This document shows positions 24,580 to 34,098 of a stretch of DNA of 64,000 nt, piece after piece. Origin of the DNA: JAICSD01 sp035637115 (GTDB lineage: Bacteria > Acidobacteriota > Vicinamibacteria > Vicinamibacterales > 2-12-FULL-66-21); contig DASPXV010000108.1 in NCBI GenBank assembly GCA_035637115.1, forward strand, positions 20,448 through 84,447, given 5' to 3'. The position numbers were made by a program, and so were the translations under genes. How positions within the stretch are numbered: the first letter of the stretch is position 1; every line of letters starts with the position of its first letter. The notes under the pieces are model-generated. The model did not search any database, was not told the DNA's origin, and was given only the letters and a program-made list of their open reading frames with translations.

Positions 24580-25743
24580 TCAGCTCCAGAGAGACGAGAG
24601 CAGGATGCGGCGGAACTGCGAGTGACGGAGGAGCGCCAGTGCGGACTGGCGATGCCAGTTGAAGTCCGCCGTCTGGCGCAGCAGCGGGACGATGCCGTCG
24701 ACACGCGCGAGCTCGACGAGCGAATCGATCGCGCGATCGTTGAATCGCGACGCGAGGTGGCGGAATGCGAGACCGATGCGGATTTCCGCGCCAAGTCGAT
24801 CGCGCCAGCGGTTTTCATACGCGCGAAGGCGCGTCTCGCGCAGGTCGTCGGCCTGCAGCGCGGAGTCGAGCGCCTCGGCGGCGAATTGACCGCTGAGCAG
24901 CCCGTAGTAGATCCCCCCACCTGTCGTCGGTTTCACGAGACCCGCGGCGTCCCCCACCGCGAGGACGCGCGTGCCGTACGTCTTCGCCACGGGACCGAGT
25001 GGAAGGATTTTCAGGCGCGGCTCCGGCCACGGGTCGTCGCCTGGAGCGAATCTCGCGCGGACGTCCGCGGCGAAGCTCGTGAAGAGCGATCCCGCGCGCG
25101 CGTCGGCCATCAGGCCAAGCCGCTGGCAGGGTTGCCCGTCACGCTCGAATGGAACGACCCACGCGAACCCGCGCGGCGCTCGTGCGCGCCCGAGATGCAC
25201 TTCAACCTGCTCGGGGCCGGCGAACGGGCGCTCGAGCTGCGCGCTCTGCACGAAGGCGCGCGGAACGCCCAGGCCCAGCTCGCGATTGAAGCGATAGTTG
25301 GCGCCGCACGCGAGCACGCAGGCACGCGCGGTGATCGTGCCGGTCTCTCCATCCGCGGTGACCGTGACGGCGTTCTCCGAGATTGCAATCCGGCGCACGC
25401 GCGCGTCGCTGCGCAACTCCACGCCAGCCGCGCGACTCGAGTCTGCGAGCGCCTGATCGAAGCGTGCGCGATCGACGATCGCCGCGTTGACGCGATCCGC
25501 ATCGACGAGTACCGAGCTCCCGTCGGGAGCGATGAACCGCGCGGCACGCGCGGTGCTGAGAATCGTCTGGCGCGGGATGTCGAGCTCGGAGAACGCCTCC
25601 ATGCCAAGGAGGCCCGTGCAGTGTGAGGGAAGGCCGATGCTGGCGTGCTCTTCCAGCACCATCACGTCGTGACCGCGCCGAGCCAGCTCGCGTGCTGCCA
25701 TGAGACCGGCGGGGCCGGCCCCAATCACCAGGACGTCACGCAA
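24580..25743 (-). CDS. FAD-dependent oxidoreductase, geranylgeranyl-reductase family
   Basis: 387 aa. The dinucleotide-binding motif GAGPAGLMAARELA (residues 8-21), VLEEHASIGLPSHCTGLLG with the conserved Cys, and the C-terminal FAD block LAVGDAAGLVKPTTGGGIYY are hallmarks of geranylgeranyl/digeranylgeranyl reductases. Such enzymes saturate polyprenyl chains; in a polysaccharide locus a role in modifying the lipid carrier is attractive but inferred. It is followed by a methyltransferase whose start probably overlaps this stop. Confidence 0.82.
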   Translation of the reverse strand: MRDVLVIGAGPAGLMAARELARRGHDVMVLEEHASIGLPSHCTGLLGMEAFSELDIPRQTILSTARAARFIAPDGSSVLVDADRVNAAIVDRARFDQALADSSRAAGVELRSDARVRRIAISENAVTVTADGETGTITARACVLACGANYRFNRELGLGVPRAFVQSAQLERPFAGPEQVEVHLGRARAPRGFAWVVPFERDGQPCQRLGLMADARAGSLFTSFAADVRARFAPGDDPWPEPRLKILPLGPVAKTYGTRVLAVGDAAGLVKPTTGGGIYYGLLSGQFAAEALDSALQADDLRETRLRAYENRWRDRLGAEIRIGLAFRHLASRFNDRAIDSLVELARVDGIVPLLRQTADFNWHRQSALALLRHSQFRRILLSSLWS

Positions 25744-25781
25744 GCGTCATTCCTCAATAAGGGCCTCAATGCGGGCGCAGA

Positions 25782-26399
25782 TCAAAACTTGCGCCCGCGC
25801 GCTTCCCATGTGCCAAGCACGCTAATCCAAAATGACACGAGAATCAATCGCACGTCGAGCCAGAACGATCGTCGGCACACGTAGATGCGATCGTACCGGA
25901 ACTTGTGGCGGCGTGGAACGTCGCGCGGCGCGTACACCTGCGCCACGCCCGTGAGCCCCGGTCTCACCATGACGCGCGCGGCGAACCCCGGTACGTCTTC
26001 GAGGCGCTCGAGGAGGCCATCGCGCCCAGCTTCGATCTCACCGGGTCGCAGCGCGCGCGGCCCCACGAAACTCATGTCGCCGCGCAGGATGTTCCACAGT
26101 TGCGGGAGCTCGTCCATCGCGGTGGCGCGCATCATGCGGCCGATATTCGTCACGCGCGGATCGTCTGCAACCGCCTGGACCGCGCCGACTCCGGCCTCGG
26201 CGTCCGGTCGCATCGAACGAAACTTCAGCGCCATGAACGTCCGGCCGTTGAGGCCTACACGGTCTTGCCTGAAGAACACCGGCCCATAGTCCTCCCATTT
26301 GATCGCTGCAGCGAACAGCGCCCATAACGGCGCCGATGCGATCAATCCCACGAGCGCGAGCGTGAAGTCGAAGGCGCGCTTCAACATGCGGATGGCCAC
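25782..26399 (-). CDS. Undecaprenyl-phosphate sugar phosphotransferase (PglC-like)
   Basis: 205 aa, the minimal monotopic phosphoglycosyl transferase domain without the Wzz-like membrane half of WbaP/WcaJ. N-terminal re-entrant helix KRAFDFTLALVGLIASAPLW, then FFRQDRVGLNGRTFMALKFR with RSM, and the catalytic MDELPQLWNILRGDMSFVGP. It would start repeat-unit assembly by loading the first sugar phosphate. It overlaps the upstream GT4 gene by 19 bp. Confidence 0.9.
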   Translation of the reverse strand: MAIRMLKRAFDFTLALVGLIASAPLWALFAAAIKWEDYGPVFFRQDRVGLNGRTFMALKFRSMRPDAEAGVGAVQAVADDPRVTNIGRMMRATAMDELPQLWNILRGDMSFVGPRALRPGEIEAGRDGLLERLEDVPGFAARVMVRPGLTGVAQVYAPRDVPRRHKFRYDRIYVCRRSFWLDVRLILVSFWISVLGTWEARGRKF

Positions 26400-27493
26400 G
26401 GCGGCAGCACGGCCATCTCCTCGTAGAAGAGGCGCAGGCGCTCGCGGAGCCTCTCCATCGTGAACTCTTCCTCGACGCGCGCGCGACCCGCCGCGCCCAT
26501 CTGCGCCCGGCGGTGCACGTCGTTCACCAGCGTATCGATCGCGTTCTGGAGCGCGGCAGCATCACCTGCCGGGACCACCAGTCCCGTACGACCGTGCTGA
26601 TTCACCCATGACACGCCGGTCGGCACGTCGGTGCTGATCACTGGCTTGCCCGCGGCCATCGCTTCGAGCTGTACGTACCCGAACGCTTCCGCCTGCGTCA
26701 CGGACGGCAGCACCAGCGCGGCGCATGTATGCATCAGGCGCCGAAGCTCCGCGTCAGGGATCTCACCGGTGAACGTGACGCGGCCGTTGAGTGCAAGCTC
26801 GCGTGCCAGTGATTCCCATGCGGAGCGGCGCGGTCCATCGCCTGCGATGACCGCGCACGCACTACTGCCGGCCAGGGCGCGCAGCAGCACGTCAACCCCC
26901 TTGTAGTCGACGTGACGGCCGGCGAAGAGTACGAATGGATCTGCCGCCGCCTGGGTCTCCTTCTCCGTGTGCCAGCAGGCGGGATCGATGCCGAATGGAA
27001 TGACGCGCACTCGCGATTGAACCGTCGCCAGCGCGGATGCGTGCATGCCGAGCGGTGGTGACGACACGACGAAGCGCTGCGCGCGGTTATAGGCGACGCG
27101 GGCGACCGGTGCGTAGAACAGCTTGTACTGAAGCGCGGGACGGACGACATCGCTGTGATACCAGATCGCGAGCGGCGCTTTTGGACGCGCGATCGCGTAT
27201 GAAAGCAACGCCCACGGATTCGGCTCGTGGAGCACGATCAGATCCGCGTTTGCACGCCGCAGCCGTGACGCAAACGCCGGCGCGATATGCACTGATCCGA
27301 CTGCACCCATCGTCCCGACTCGGGTAACCGGGATTCCAGCGACCTCTTCTTCAATCGTGCGGCGTGAGGAGTTGGCGACGAGGACGTGACTGTCCACGAA
27401 GCCGCGGCCTGCCTGGCAGAGTGTCTCGAGCACGCGTTCCATGCCGCCATGGTGCGGCGGGTAGAACTTCCCCACGTGGAGCACGCGCATCAC
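26381..27493 (-). CDS. GT4-family glycosyltransferase
   Basis: About 370 aa, GT-B fold. N-terminal GKFYPPHHGGMERVLETL is the common acceptor-side glycine-rich loop. The C-terminal half has FAGRHVDYKGVDVLLRAL and the donor-binding E-x7-E in QAEAFGYVQLEAMAAG. The start is GTG 27493 or ATG 27490; both overlap the upstream stop. One of the repeat-unit assembling enzymes; the sugar cannot be predicted. Confidence 0.87.
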   Translation of the reverse strand: MMRVLHVGKFYPPHHGGMERVLETLCQAGRGFVDSHVLVANSSRRTIEEEVAGIPVTRVGTMGAVGSVHIAPAFASRLRRANADLIVLHEPNPWALLSYAIARPKAPLAIWYHSDVVRPALQYKLFYAPVARVAYNRAQRFVVSSPPLGMHASALATVQSRVRVIPFGIDPACWHTEKETQAAADPFVLFAGRHVDYKGVDVLLRALAGSSACAVIAGDGPRRSAWESLARELALNGRVTFTGEIPDAELRRLMHTCAALVLPSVTQAEAFGYVQLEAMAAGKPVISTDVPTGVSWVNQHGRTGLVVPAGDAAALQNAIDTLVNDVHRRAQMGAAGRARVEEEFTMERLRERLRLFYEEMAVLPPWPSAC

Positions 27494-28671
27494 GCGGGTT
27501 GCTCCGAAGCCACCGCCGCGACGTCGCCGGCGATGGCGCGATAGCGTTCGACGACGGCCGCCGTGTAGCGGGACCAGCTGAAATCCGCGGCACGAGCGAG
27601 GCCCGCGGAACGCCGCGCCTGCCAGGCGGCGCGATCGCGTTCGCGCTCGTCGAGCAGTTGCAGGATTGTTGCCGTCCAGCTGTCGATGGATCCGACGGGA
27701 CAGTACGTAACCGCCATGCTGCCAATTTCCCGCAGAACCGCAATGTCACTCGCGACCATTGGCGTCCCGCTGGCCAGCGCTTCGACGATGGGAAGACCAA
27801 AGCCTTCTCGATCCGATGTCAGCAGCGCCAAGGCGCTGCGCCGATAGACGGCGGCAAGCGTCGCGCGATCGACGAACGGCAGCACGTTGATCGCGTCCAG
27901 CACGCCCAGCTCTCGCGCGCGCACGCGCTGTTCGGCGGTGAACGGACCGCCGACGCGGGTCAGGCGCACTTCCGCGCGTTTGCGCCGCACGGCCGCGAAC
28001 ACCTCCAGCAGCACGTCTATGCGCTTGCGCGGAATCGTGCTGCCGACGTGCAGGAGCTCGATGCCGCGCCGCGGGCCGAGCATTCGCGCGGCTTCGACGT
28101 CCGCCGCCGCGTCGCCGTCCGGATAACCGCCCGTGTCGGAGCCGTTGGCCACGATCGACAGACGATCTTCAGGAAATGCCGCCAGCGCGATCAGCGCGTC
28201 TCTTGTCGCCTCGCTGTCACACGCGACGTGCGCAGCGCAGCGGAGCCCCGAGAGAATCCGCTTCGCCAGCATCCGGAATGCCCACGACCGATGTTCCTCC
28301 TCCGGCTGCAACACGGATCGAAACGCGTCGAGATCGTGACAGGTCACGATTGTCTGGTTCGCGGGCAGACCGTGCACGAGGTGTGCGTAGCTGTGATCGA
28401 CGACGTGGTACACGTCGAAAAGGGCGCGCGCCGACGCGAGGGCGCGCGGGTAATCCAGCAACCGTGCCATGACGCGATCGACCGAGCGCGCACCGGCGGT
28501 CAGGCGGCCGAAGCGCACCGGCATGGCCGGACGGATGAGCGTCGCTTCGACCGAGTCCGAGTGTTCGGCTGAAAGGTGCGCCATCAGCATGTCAGCAACG
28601 AGGTCCATGCTCGGCCAGCCCTCTTCGGCGTAGTCGGCGATGACCGCGACGCGCAACGGACCCAACTTCAT
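27490..28671 (-). CDS. GT4-family glycosyltransferase
   Basis: 393 aa from ATG 28671, with GAAGG Shine-Dalgarno 4 bp upstream; a longer frame to 28788 is rejected. Acceptor domain VAVIADYAEEGWPSMDLVAD, hinge, donor domain LHVGSTIPRKRIDVLLEVF, and E-x7-E in DREGFGLPIVEALASG. It resembles mannosyl- or similar transferases with a CHDLDAF loop. It overlaps the downstream GT4 start. Confidence 0.86.
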   Translation of the reverse strand: MKLGPLRVAVIADYAEEGWPSMDLVADMLMAHLSAEHSDSVEATLIRPAMPVRFGRLTAGARSVDRVMARLLDYPRALASARALFDVYHVVDHSYAHLVHGLPANQTIVTCHDLDAFRSVLQPEEEHRSWAFRMLAKRILSGLRCAAHVACDSEATRDALIALAAFPEDRLSIVANGSDTGGYPDGDAAADVEAARMLGPRRGIELLHVGSTIPRKRIDVLLEVFAAVRRKRAEVRLTRVGGPFTAEQRVRARELGVLDAINVLPFVDRATLAAVYRRSALALLTSDREGFGLPIVEALASGTPMVASDIAVLREIGSMAVTYCPVGSIDSWTATILQLLDERERDRAAWQARRSAGLARAADFSWSRYTAAVVERYRAIAGDVAAVASEQPA

Positions 28672-28684
28672 CGACCTTCGGCCC

Positions 28685-29833
28685 TCATGCGTGGCGATCC
28701 GGGAGTGACTCGAAGAACTCCAGATGCGCGCGTGCCACCAGCGGCCACGAATAATGCGCGTGCGCGCGCTCGATGCCGCGCGCGGCATGCTCCCGTCTCA
28801 GGGTCTCGTCGTTCAGGAGTCGATCGATTGCCTCGCTCCAGGCACTGACATCACGCTCACGCACGATCGTGCCGGCATCCGCCACGACGAACGGCATCTC
28901 GCCGCTGTCGCTCGCGATGACCGGGATGCCGCAGGCCATCGCCTCGATCAGCATGCGGCCGAACTGCTCGCGCCACCGCGGCGTAGCTTCACTGGGCGCG
29001 CACAGGACGGTCATCGCATTGAGCCACGCCGGCACGTCGTCGTGCCCGACGCCCGTCGCGATATGAACGTGCCCGGGATTCTCGCGCGCAAAGGTCTCCA
29101 GCGCGGGCTGCATCGGCCCGCCGCCAACGAAAAGCGCGCGCCAAGGCGTGCTGGCGCCGCGCAGCGCGTCGAGCAGCGTCGCGAGCCCTTTCTCAGGAAC
29201 AAAGCGCCCGAGGAATCCAACGACGTGATCGCCGCAGTCCCAGCCGATGCGTGCGAGCGCCTGCCTGCGCGATTCCGCGTCCGGCCGAAAGCGATCGACG
29301 TCAAGCCCCGGAGGGATCACGCGGGACGGTTTGCCGGCATAACCTTCGCGTCCGCGCAACGTCTCATTCACCGTCTCGCCGAACGCAATCCAGCCGTCCG
29401 CGCGCGACATGCTCGCGCGTTCGAGCGCACTCAGCGGCCACGGATACTGCTTCGATAAGTTTTGAAACGACGCGATCACGAGGCGCGCCTGCGGTGGCAC
29501 GTGGCGCGCCACCTGCGCGCCCGCGGCGACGTACGGTTCTTCCCAGCAATGCACGACATCCCACGGCGCGTCGAGCACGCGATCGAGGCCGGCGTACCAC
29601 ATGAAGTGCGGCATGCGATCGAACCTGACCTCCAGCGTCTTCAGCCGGCTTGCTTCACCCGGCAGCGCCTGCGCCGCGACGCGTCCGAGATCCGCGCGAT
29701 AATGCAGCGGCGCAACAGCCGTCACTTCCCATCGTCCCTTTCCCTGCACCGCGATTTCGTGCGCGAGCCGCCGGTTTGCAGCGATGACGTAGGAGTGACC
29801 GAGCGTGAGCAGCCGACGCGTACTGGCGCTCAT
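28685..29833 (-). CDS. GT4-family glycosyltransferase
   Basis: 382 aa. Unusual acceptor start LTLGHSYVIAANRRLAHEIA without a GG loop, seen in PelF/GumH-like enzymes. The donor domain GFLGRFVPEKGLATLLDAL and E-x-x-PRWREQFGRMLIEAMACG carry the expected Glu residues. ATG overlaps the upstream stop (ATGA). Substrate unknown. Confidence 0.85.
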   Translation of the reverse strand: MSASTRRLLTLGHSYVIAANRRLAHEIAVQGKGRWEVTAVAPLHYRADLGRVAAQALPGEASRLKTLEVRFDRMPHFMWYAGLDRVLDAPWDVVHCWEEPYVAAGAQVARHVPPQARLVIASFQNLSKQYPWPLSALERASMSRADGWIAFGETVNETLRGREGYAGKPSRVIPPGLDVDRFRPDAESRRQALARIGWDCGDHVVGFLGRFVPEKGLATLLDALRGASTPWRALFVGGGPMQPALETFARENPGHVHIATGVGHDDVPAWLNAMTVLCAPSEATPRWREQFGRMLIEAMACGIPVIASDSGEMPFVVADAGTIVRERDVSAWSEAIDRLLNDETLRREHAARGIERAHAHYSWPLVARAHLEFFESLPDRHA

Positions 29834-30993
29834 TTGGAAACGGCGCGCACTCGGGAGAGCGCAGATTCATAGACGGCGAGCGTCTGTTCCGCCGTGGACC
29901 GCCAGGTCATTCTCTCGACAGCGGCGCGCGCCTTATCCGCGACTTGGCTGGCCTCGACGGGATTCTCGAGGACGCGGCGAACCGCTGATGCCACTGCTCG
30001 TCCGTCTCGCGTCGGGACGCGATAACCGGTTTCGCCATCACGCACCAGTGTTGCGGCGCATCCTGCGGACGTCGCGATGACGGGTAGACACTGACTCATC
30101 GCTTCGATCACGACGAGCCCGAATCCTTCGTAGGTCGACGTGAACAGCAGTGCATCGTGCCTGCGGTACTCCTCCATCACACGCTGCTCGGCAACACGAT
30201 CGACAACAGTGACGAACGGCCGCACGGCGGCATCAAAGCCGGCGAGGACCGTCTCGGCCGGCGCACCCGGCCCGAGCACGGTGAGACGCACTTGTCTTCC
30301 ATCGGCGTGCAATCGATTGAGCGCGGCACATACGTATGGCGTGCCCTTGACGTAATCCCACGTTCCGCAGAAGAGCAGGCCCGCGCCACGCGCCGCGCCG
30401 GAGAGGGGCGCGTCAGCGATGAAGCGCGTTGAAATCCCATGGGGTATCACGGAAACGCGATCGGACGGTTGCCAGCCCCTGTCAACCGCGTACTGCCGGT
30501 CGACGTCGTTGATGACGATGAGCGCATCGGCAAGGCGCGCGGCGGCGGCGACCTGCGTGAGCCGGCTCGCCGGGTACCAGGCGCGCCGCAGCCACGACTT
30601 CGACCGCAGTCCTTCGTGGTGATCGTCGAGCATGCGCGCGTAGTTCAGGTGCTCGAGCCCATGCGAGCGGCATATATAGGCTGCGCGACTGCGATCGGGA
30701 AGCAGATCGAAGAGGCCCATGAACAGGCCTTCGGCGCTGGCGACATCGATCACGTCGTAGCGCTTGCGCCCTTCGCGCGCAACGATCGCGCGTCCCGCCA
30801 TCCACGGCGACACGAGCTGGCGCACCTGACGCCATGCGGGGCGCACGCCGATGTCTGCAGACCACAGCACGTCGCATCTGTGGCCCAACGCGGCGAACTC
30901 TTCTCGAAGCTTGTGGGAAACCTTCGACGACCCGAGGCGCGGATCGTCAGGATAATCGCCAACCAACAGGATGGAGAGAAGGCGTGCCGGCAC
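29830..30993 (-). CDS. GT4-family glycosyltransferase
   Basis: 387 aa, GTG start at 30993, 2 bp after the neighbouring stop. Donor half: VSVIPHGI, LFCGTWDYVKGTPYVCAAL, and E-x7-E in STYEGFGLVVIEAMSQC. The acceptor half begins LLVGDYPDDPRLGSSKVSHK, resembling GT4 enzymes with a short SSK loop. Probably one step of repeat-unit assembly. Confidence 0.85.
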   Translation of the reverse strand: MPARLLSILLVGDYPDDPRLGSSKVSHKLREEFAALGHRCDVLWSADIGVRPAWRQVRQLVSPWMAGRAIVAREGRKRYDVIDVASAEGLFMGLFDLLPDRSRAAYICRSHGLEHLNYARMLDDHHEGLRSKSWLRRAWYPASRLTQVAAAARLADALIVINDVDRQYAVDRGWQPSDRVSVIPHGISTRFIADAPLSGAARGAGLLFCGTWDYVKGTPYVCAALNRLHADGRQVRLTVLGPGAPAETVLAGFDAAVRPFVTVVDRVAEQRVMEEYRRHDALLFTSTYEGFGLVVIEAMSQCLPVIATSAGCAATLVRDGETGYRVPTRDGRAVASAVRRVLENPVEASQVADKARAAVERMTWRSTAEQTLAVYESALSRVRAVSK

Positions 30994-30995
30994 GC

Positions 30996-32069
30996 TCAGT
31001 TCCGCCGGAGGCGCGACAACGTCACTGGCAGCGCAAACTGTTCGTCGTAAAGACGGCGTCCGCGCGCGCCCATTTCGCGCCGGAGCTCCGGGTTGCGGGC
31101 AAGCTGCACCGCGCGTTCGACGAATGCCTCGTCGTCACCCGCCGGAGCAAGCGACACGGCATTGCTCTCGGTCCACACCGCTTCTGTGAGCCGTCCTTGC
31201 GTCGTGATGACGGATACGCCGCTGGTGAGCGCCGCCATCATCGACGTTCGCCGCGTTGTCACGCCATCGGGGTACGGCTGTACGAGGATGTGGCACGCGC
31301 GCAATGCCGCAGCGATTGCGACACCGTCTTCATCGGGAACAACGTCGATGCGCTTACGCACGGCGGGGATGAGGGAACGCGCGAACTCGCCGGCGCCGCG
31401 TCCCGCCAGCTGCATGCGGGCGTCCGGCAAAGTCCGAAGGATTTCCGGGAGGACTCGCGAAAGCTCGCCCGCGACATGGTCGCCGTATGTGCCGAAGTGC
31501 CCGATAACAAGTGTGCCGCGCGAGCGGCCACGCGCGGCCGTCACTGCTTCTGACGCGACATCAACCGGAATGGTCGCAGGAATTGGAAGTACCTCTGCGT
31601 CCATTCGCGATCCGAATGGAGCGAGCAGTCGTTTCCACGTTTCGGTCGAGTAATACACGCGTGTCGCTGACTGCAGCAGGAGGCGGGCCATTCCACGCTG
31701 AACGAGCGCGAACACATTTCGCCACGGACGGCTGAAACCAAAATAGAAAAACGGCTCGTGGAACATGACGCGCACGTCCACGCCTCGCCGCCGGAGCTTT
31801 CCGATCCAGCGGCAGAACGGCACGTTCATGCCGCGCAGTCCGAATGCCGCGGGGACGTACTGGACCAGCACGATGCCGGGCTCTGATGCGATCGCAGAGT
31901 CGAGAACGTGTCGGCTTCGACGTCCGAAGCGATCGGGAAGCAGGTGTGGATGCCAGACGCGAACGCGATCGCCGCTCCGCTCGAGTCCGCCCGCGAGCAG
32001 CGCGGAGTAATCGCCCACACCGCCGCAGCCTGGGGGGAATTCGGGCGCGAGCAGATGCCAGGTTTTCAC
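30996..32069 (-). CDS. GT4-like glycosyltransferase
   Basis: 357 aa from GTG 32069, which overlaps the upstream stop (GTGA); an ORF extension to 32438 is the out-of-frame neighbour. Start TWHLLAPEFPPGCGGVGDYS is a GT-B acceptor loop. The donor half (VIGHFGTYGDHVAGELSRVL, VQPYPDGVTTRRTSMMAALT) has a diverged motif with no clear E-x7-E; TTRRTSMMAAL replaces it. That divergence makes the activity less certain than for its neighbours. Confidence 0.75.
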   Translation of the reverse strand: MKTWHLLAPEFPPGCGGVGDYSALLAGGLERSGDRVRVWHPHLLPDRFGRRSRHVLDSAIASEPGIVLVQYVPAAFGLRGMNVPFCRWIGKLRRRGVDVRVMFHEPFFYFGFSRPWRNVFALVQRGMARLLLQSATRVYYSTETWKRLLAPFGSRMDAEVLPIPATIPVDVASEAVTAARGRSRGTLVIGHFGTYGDHVAGELSRVLPEILRTLPDARMQLAGRGAGEFARSLIPAVRKRIDVVPDEDGVAIAAALRACHILVQPYPDGVTTRRTSMMAALTSGVSVITTQGRLTEAVWTESNAVSLAPAGDDEAFVERAVQLARNPELRREMGARGRRLYDEQFALPVTLSRLRRN

Positions 32070-33262
32070 TCGGCCGCGGTGGGCAGCCCCGATGCCTGCT
32101 GCAGGACGCGCGTCAACGCGGCGACGTGCGCATCGATCGTAAATCTTGCCGCGGCGGCGAGCGCGCCCGCGGAGAGACGTGCGTGCAGCGCCGGGTTTCC
32201 CAGAATCTGGGCGATCGCGTCCCCCATGCCATCCGAGTCTGTGGCGGGATCGATCAGCCGCCCGTTCTCGTCGTTCGTCAGCCAGTCGCGGATACCGCCG
32301 ATATCGAACGCGACGGCAGGCGTGCCGAACGCGGCCGCCTCGAGCCCGACCAGTCCGAACGGCTCCGGCCATCGGCTCGGAACGGCAAGAATGGACGCGT
32401 CGCGAATCAAGCGATCGCGCTCGTCCGCAGTCACCCACCCTGGAAACGTTGCGTTCACTCCACGCGCGACAGCAAGGTCGCGGACGTACGCAAGCTCCGG
32501 CCCTTCGCCGGCAAAGACGGTCGTGAGCGGTCGTCCGAGGCGACGACCGGCGGCCGAGACCGCGTCAACGACCGCGTCCGCACCCTTCAGATTGGTCAGC
32601 CGGCCGATGAACAGCACGTCGATCGGACGGGTTCCGCCGACCTGTGCATCGCGCGGCACTGGTGGCGCGAACAACGGGATTGCGTGCACGCTCCCCGGCG
32701 GCACGCCGGCGCGCAGATACTCGTCTCGCATGTAGCGGCTCGCCACGACGATGGCCTGGTATTCGGAAAACAGCGAACGCTGCTCGTTGCCCCACTTGTA
32801 CTCGCGCATCATGCGTACCGGACTCGCATGACCGCATCGCCTCGGCAGGTAGTGGACCAGGCAGCCGGGGCCGAACGTCCTGGCGCACGCGACGATCGCC
32901 GGAAACACGAACGTCTTCTGCCCGCTGACGCACGTCCCGAAATGTCCGTGCATCATCTTCACGACCGGCCATTCGTCAATCAGGCGCGACTCGACGTCCA
33001 GCGAACGCATGTTGTGCGAGAGGCAGACATCAGGGGCGAATTCACGCACCTTGCCGATCGCGTTTTCAAGCCCGAGATCCTGGACGCCGGCATGCCACGT
33101 GCCCTCCGGGGCAATGCGTTGCGGCGCTGTTTGGCTTGCAGGATTGTCGTGCAGAACACCGATATCGTGTCCCGCGCGGTGCAGCGCGGGCAGCAGCGTC
33201 GACAGATACGTCTCGACGCCTCCTCCTCCGGTGAGCCCCTCGTTGACAAAAAGGATGCGCAT
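32066..33262 (-). CDS. GT4-family glycosyltransferase
   Basis: 398 aa. RILFVNEGLTGGGGVETYLS is the acceptor loop. The C-half has LFIGRLTNLKGADAVVDAV and WPEPFGLVGLEAAAFG (E-x7-E). A Cys/His-rich central stretch (HGHFGTCVSGQKTFVFPAIV, then ACARTFGPGCLVHYLPRRCG) is typical of a subgroup of bacterial GT4. ATG shares its A with the upstream stop (TGATG). Confidence 0.87.
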   Translation of the reverse strand: MRILFVNEGLTGGGGVETYLSTLLPALHRAGHDIGVLHDNPASQTAPQRIAPEGTWHAGVQDLGLENAIGKVREFAPDVCLSHNMRSLDVESRLIDEWPVVKMMHGHFGTCVSGQKTFVFPAIVACARTFGPGCLVHYLPRRCGHASPVRMMREYKWGNEQRSLFSEYQAIVVASRYMRDEYLRAGVPPGSVHAIPLFAPPVPRDAQVGGTRPIDVLFIGRLTNLKGADAVVDAVSAAGRRLGRPLTTVFAGEGPELAYVRDLAVARGVNATFPGWVTADERDRLIRDASILAVPSRWPEPFGLVGLEAAAFGTPAVAFDIGGIRDWLTNDENGRLIDPATDSDGMGDAIAQILGNPALHARLSAGALAAAARFTIDAHVAALTRVLQQASGLPTAAE

Positions 33263-34098
33263 CAGGCAGCCCTCATGCGAACGCAGATTCCTTCTACCGA
33301 CCAGGGATCAGCGATCCCGGGCAGCGCTTCGATCACGAGCTTCTGATTTCGCAGCTCCTCCTCGATGTCCGCTCGAGTAATGCCCAATGCCGGCCAGACG
33401 GCTGGATGCAATTCAACGAAAAGCGCGAGGTCACCCCGCCGCGCGGCGATCGTGCGCCGCGCGCCGCGAAGCGCCGCGAGCTCCGTCCCCTCGATGTCGA
33501 TCTTGATCACGTCCGGCGAGATGTGCGCGTCCTCGCAGAAGTCATCGATGCTCAGTGACGGAACGGAGCAGGCATGGGTCGCCTCCCCGGTCACGATCCG
33601 GTTATCGCCGTGCGTTCCCGCATCTGTGAAGCTCGCGATGCCGCTGCGATCGCTGATCGCTTCAGAACGAACGACAACTCGGCGGGACAAGCCGTTCACA
33701 TCGACATGCCGAATCAGTCCGGCGCGGCTCGCCGACGCCGGCTCGAACGCAAACACGCGTCCGGACTCACCCGCCCAGGAGGCGAACAGCAGCGTGTACG
33801 ACCCGACGTTCGCGCCGATGTCGAGCACCGTTGATCCATTGCGCACGTGTTGCTTGAGCGCAGCGTACTCTTCGAGATTCCAGGTGAGATGCCGGTATTC
33901 GGGATCGACGCGAAACGACTCGCCACCGGGAAGCCGGCAGACCAGATGATCGCCTGGCATCGCGCCGAGCAGCAGCGAATACCCGCGTTTGAGCGGCCGC
34001 CGCAGCCAACCGGGCACACGACGTGCTGATCCGGACCCGATGCGTTCGAGCCAGTTCGCGTGCCGATAGTTGCGGCCGACGCCCGTTTGCATCGTCAC
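33262..34098 (-). CDS. FkbM-family SAM methyltransferase
   Basis: About 278 aa from GTG 34098 (GTGA overlap with the upstream stop) or ATG 34092. SAM loop VLDIGANVGSYTLLFASWAG, then FAFEPASASRAGLIRHVDVN, and the FkbM acidic strand DVIKIDIEGTELAALRGARR. The family O-methylates hydroxyl groups; here likely a sugar of the repeat unit. A second FkbM enzyme lies at 54880. Confidence 0.85.
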   Translation of the reverse strand: MTMQTGVGRNYRHANWLERIGSGSARRVPGWLRRPLKRGYSLLLGAMPGDHLVCRLPGGESFRVDPEYRHLTWNLEEYAALKQHVRNGSTVLDIGANVGSYTLLFASWAGESGRVFAFEPASASRAGLIRHVDVNGLSRRVVVRSEAISDRSGIASFTDAGTHGDNRIVTGEATHACSVPSLSIDDFCEDAHISPDVIKIDIEGTELAALRGARRTIAARRGDLALFVELHPAVWPALGITRADIEEELRNQKLVIEALPGIADPWSVEGICVRMRAA

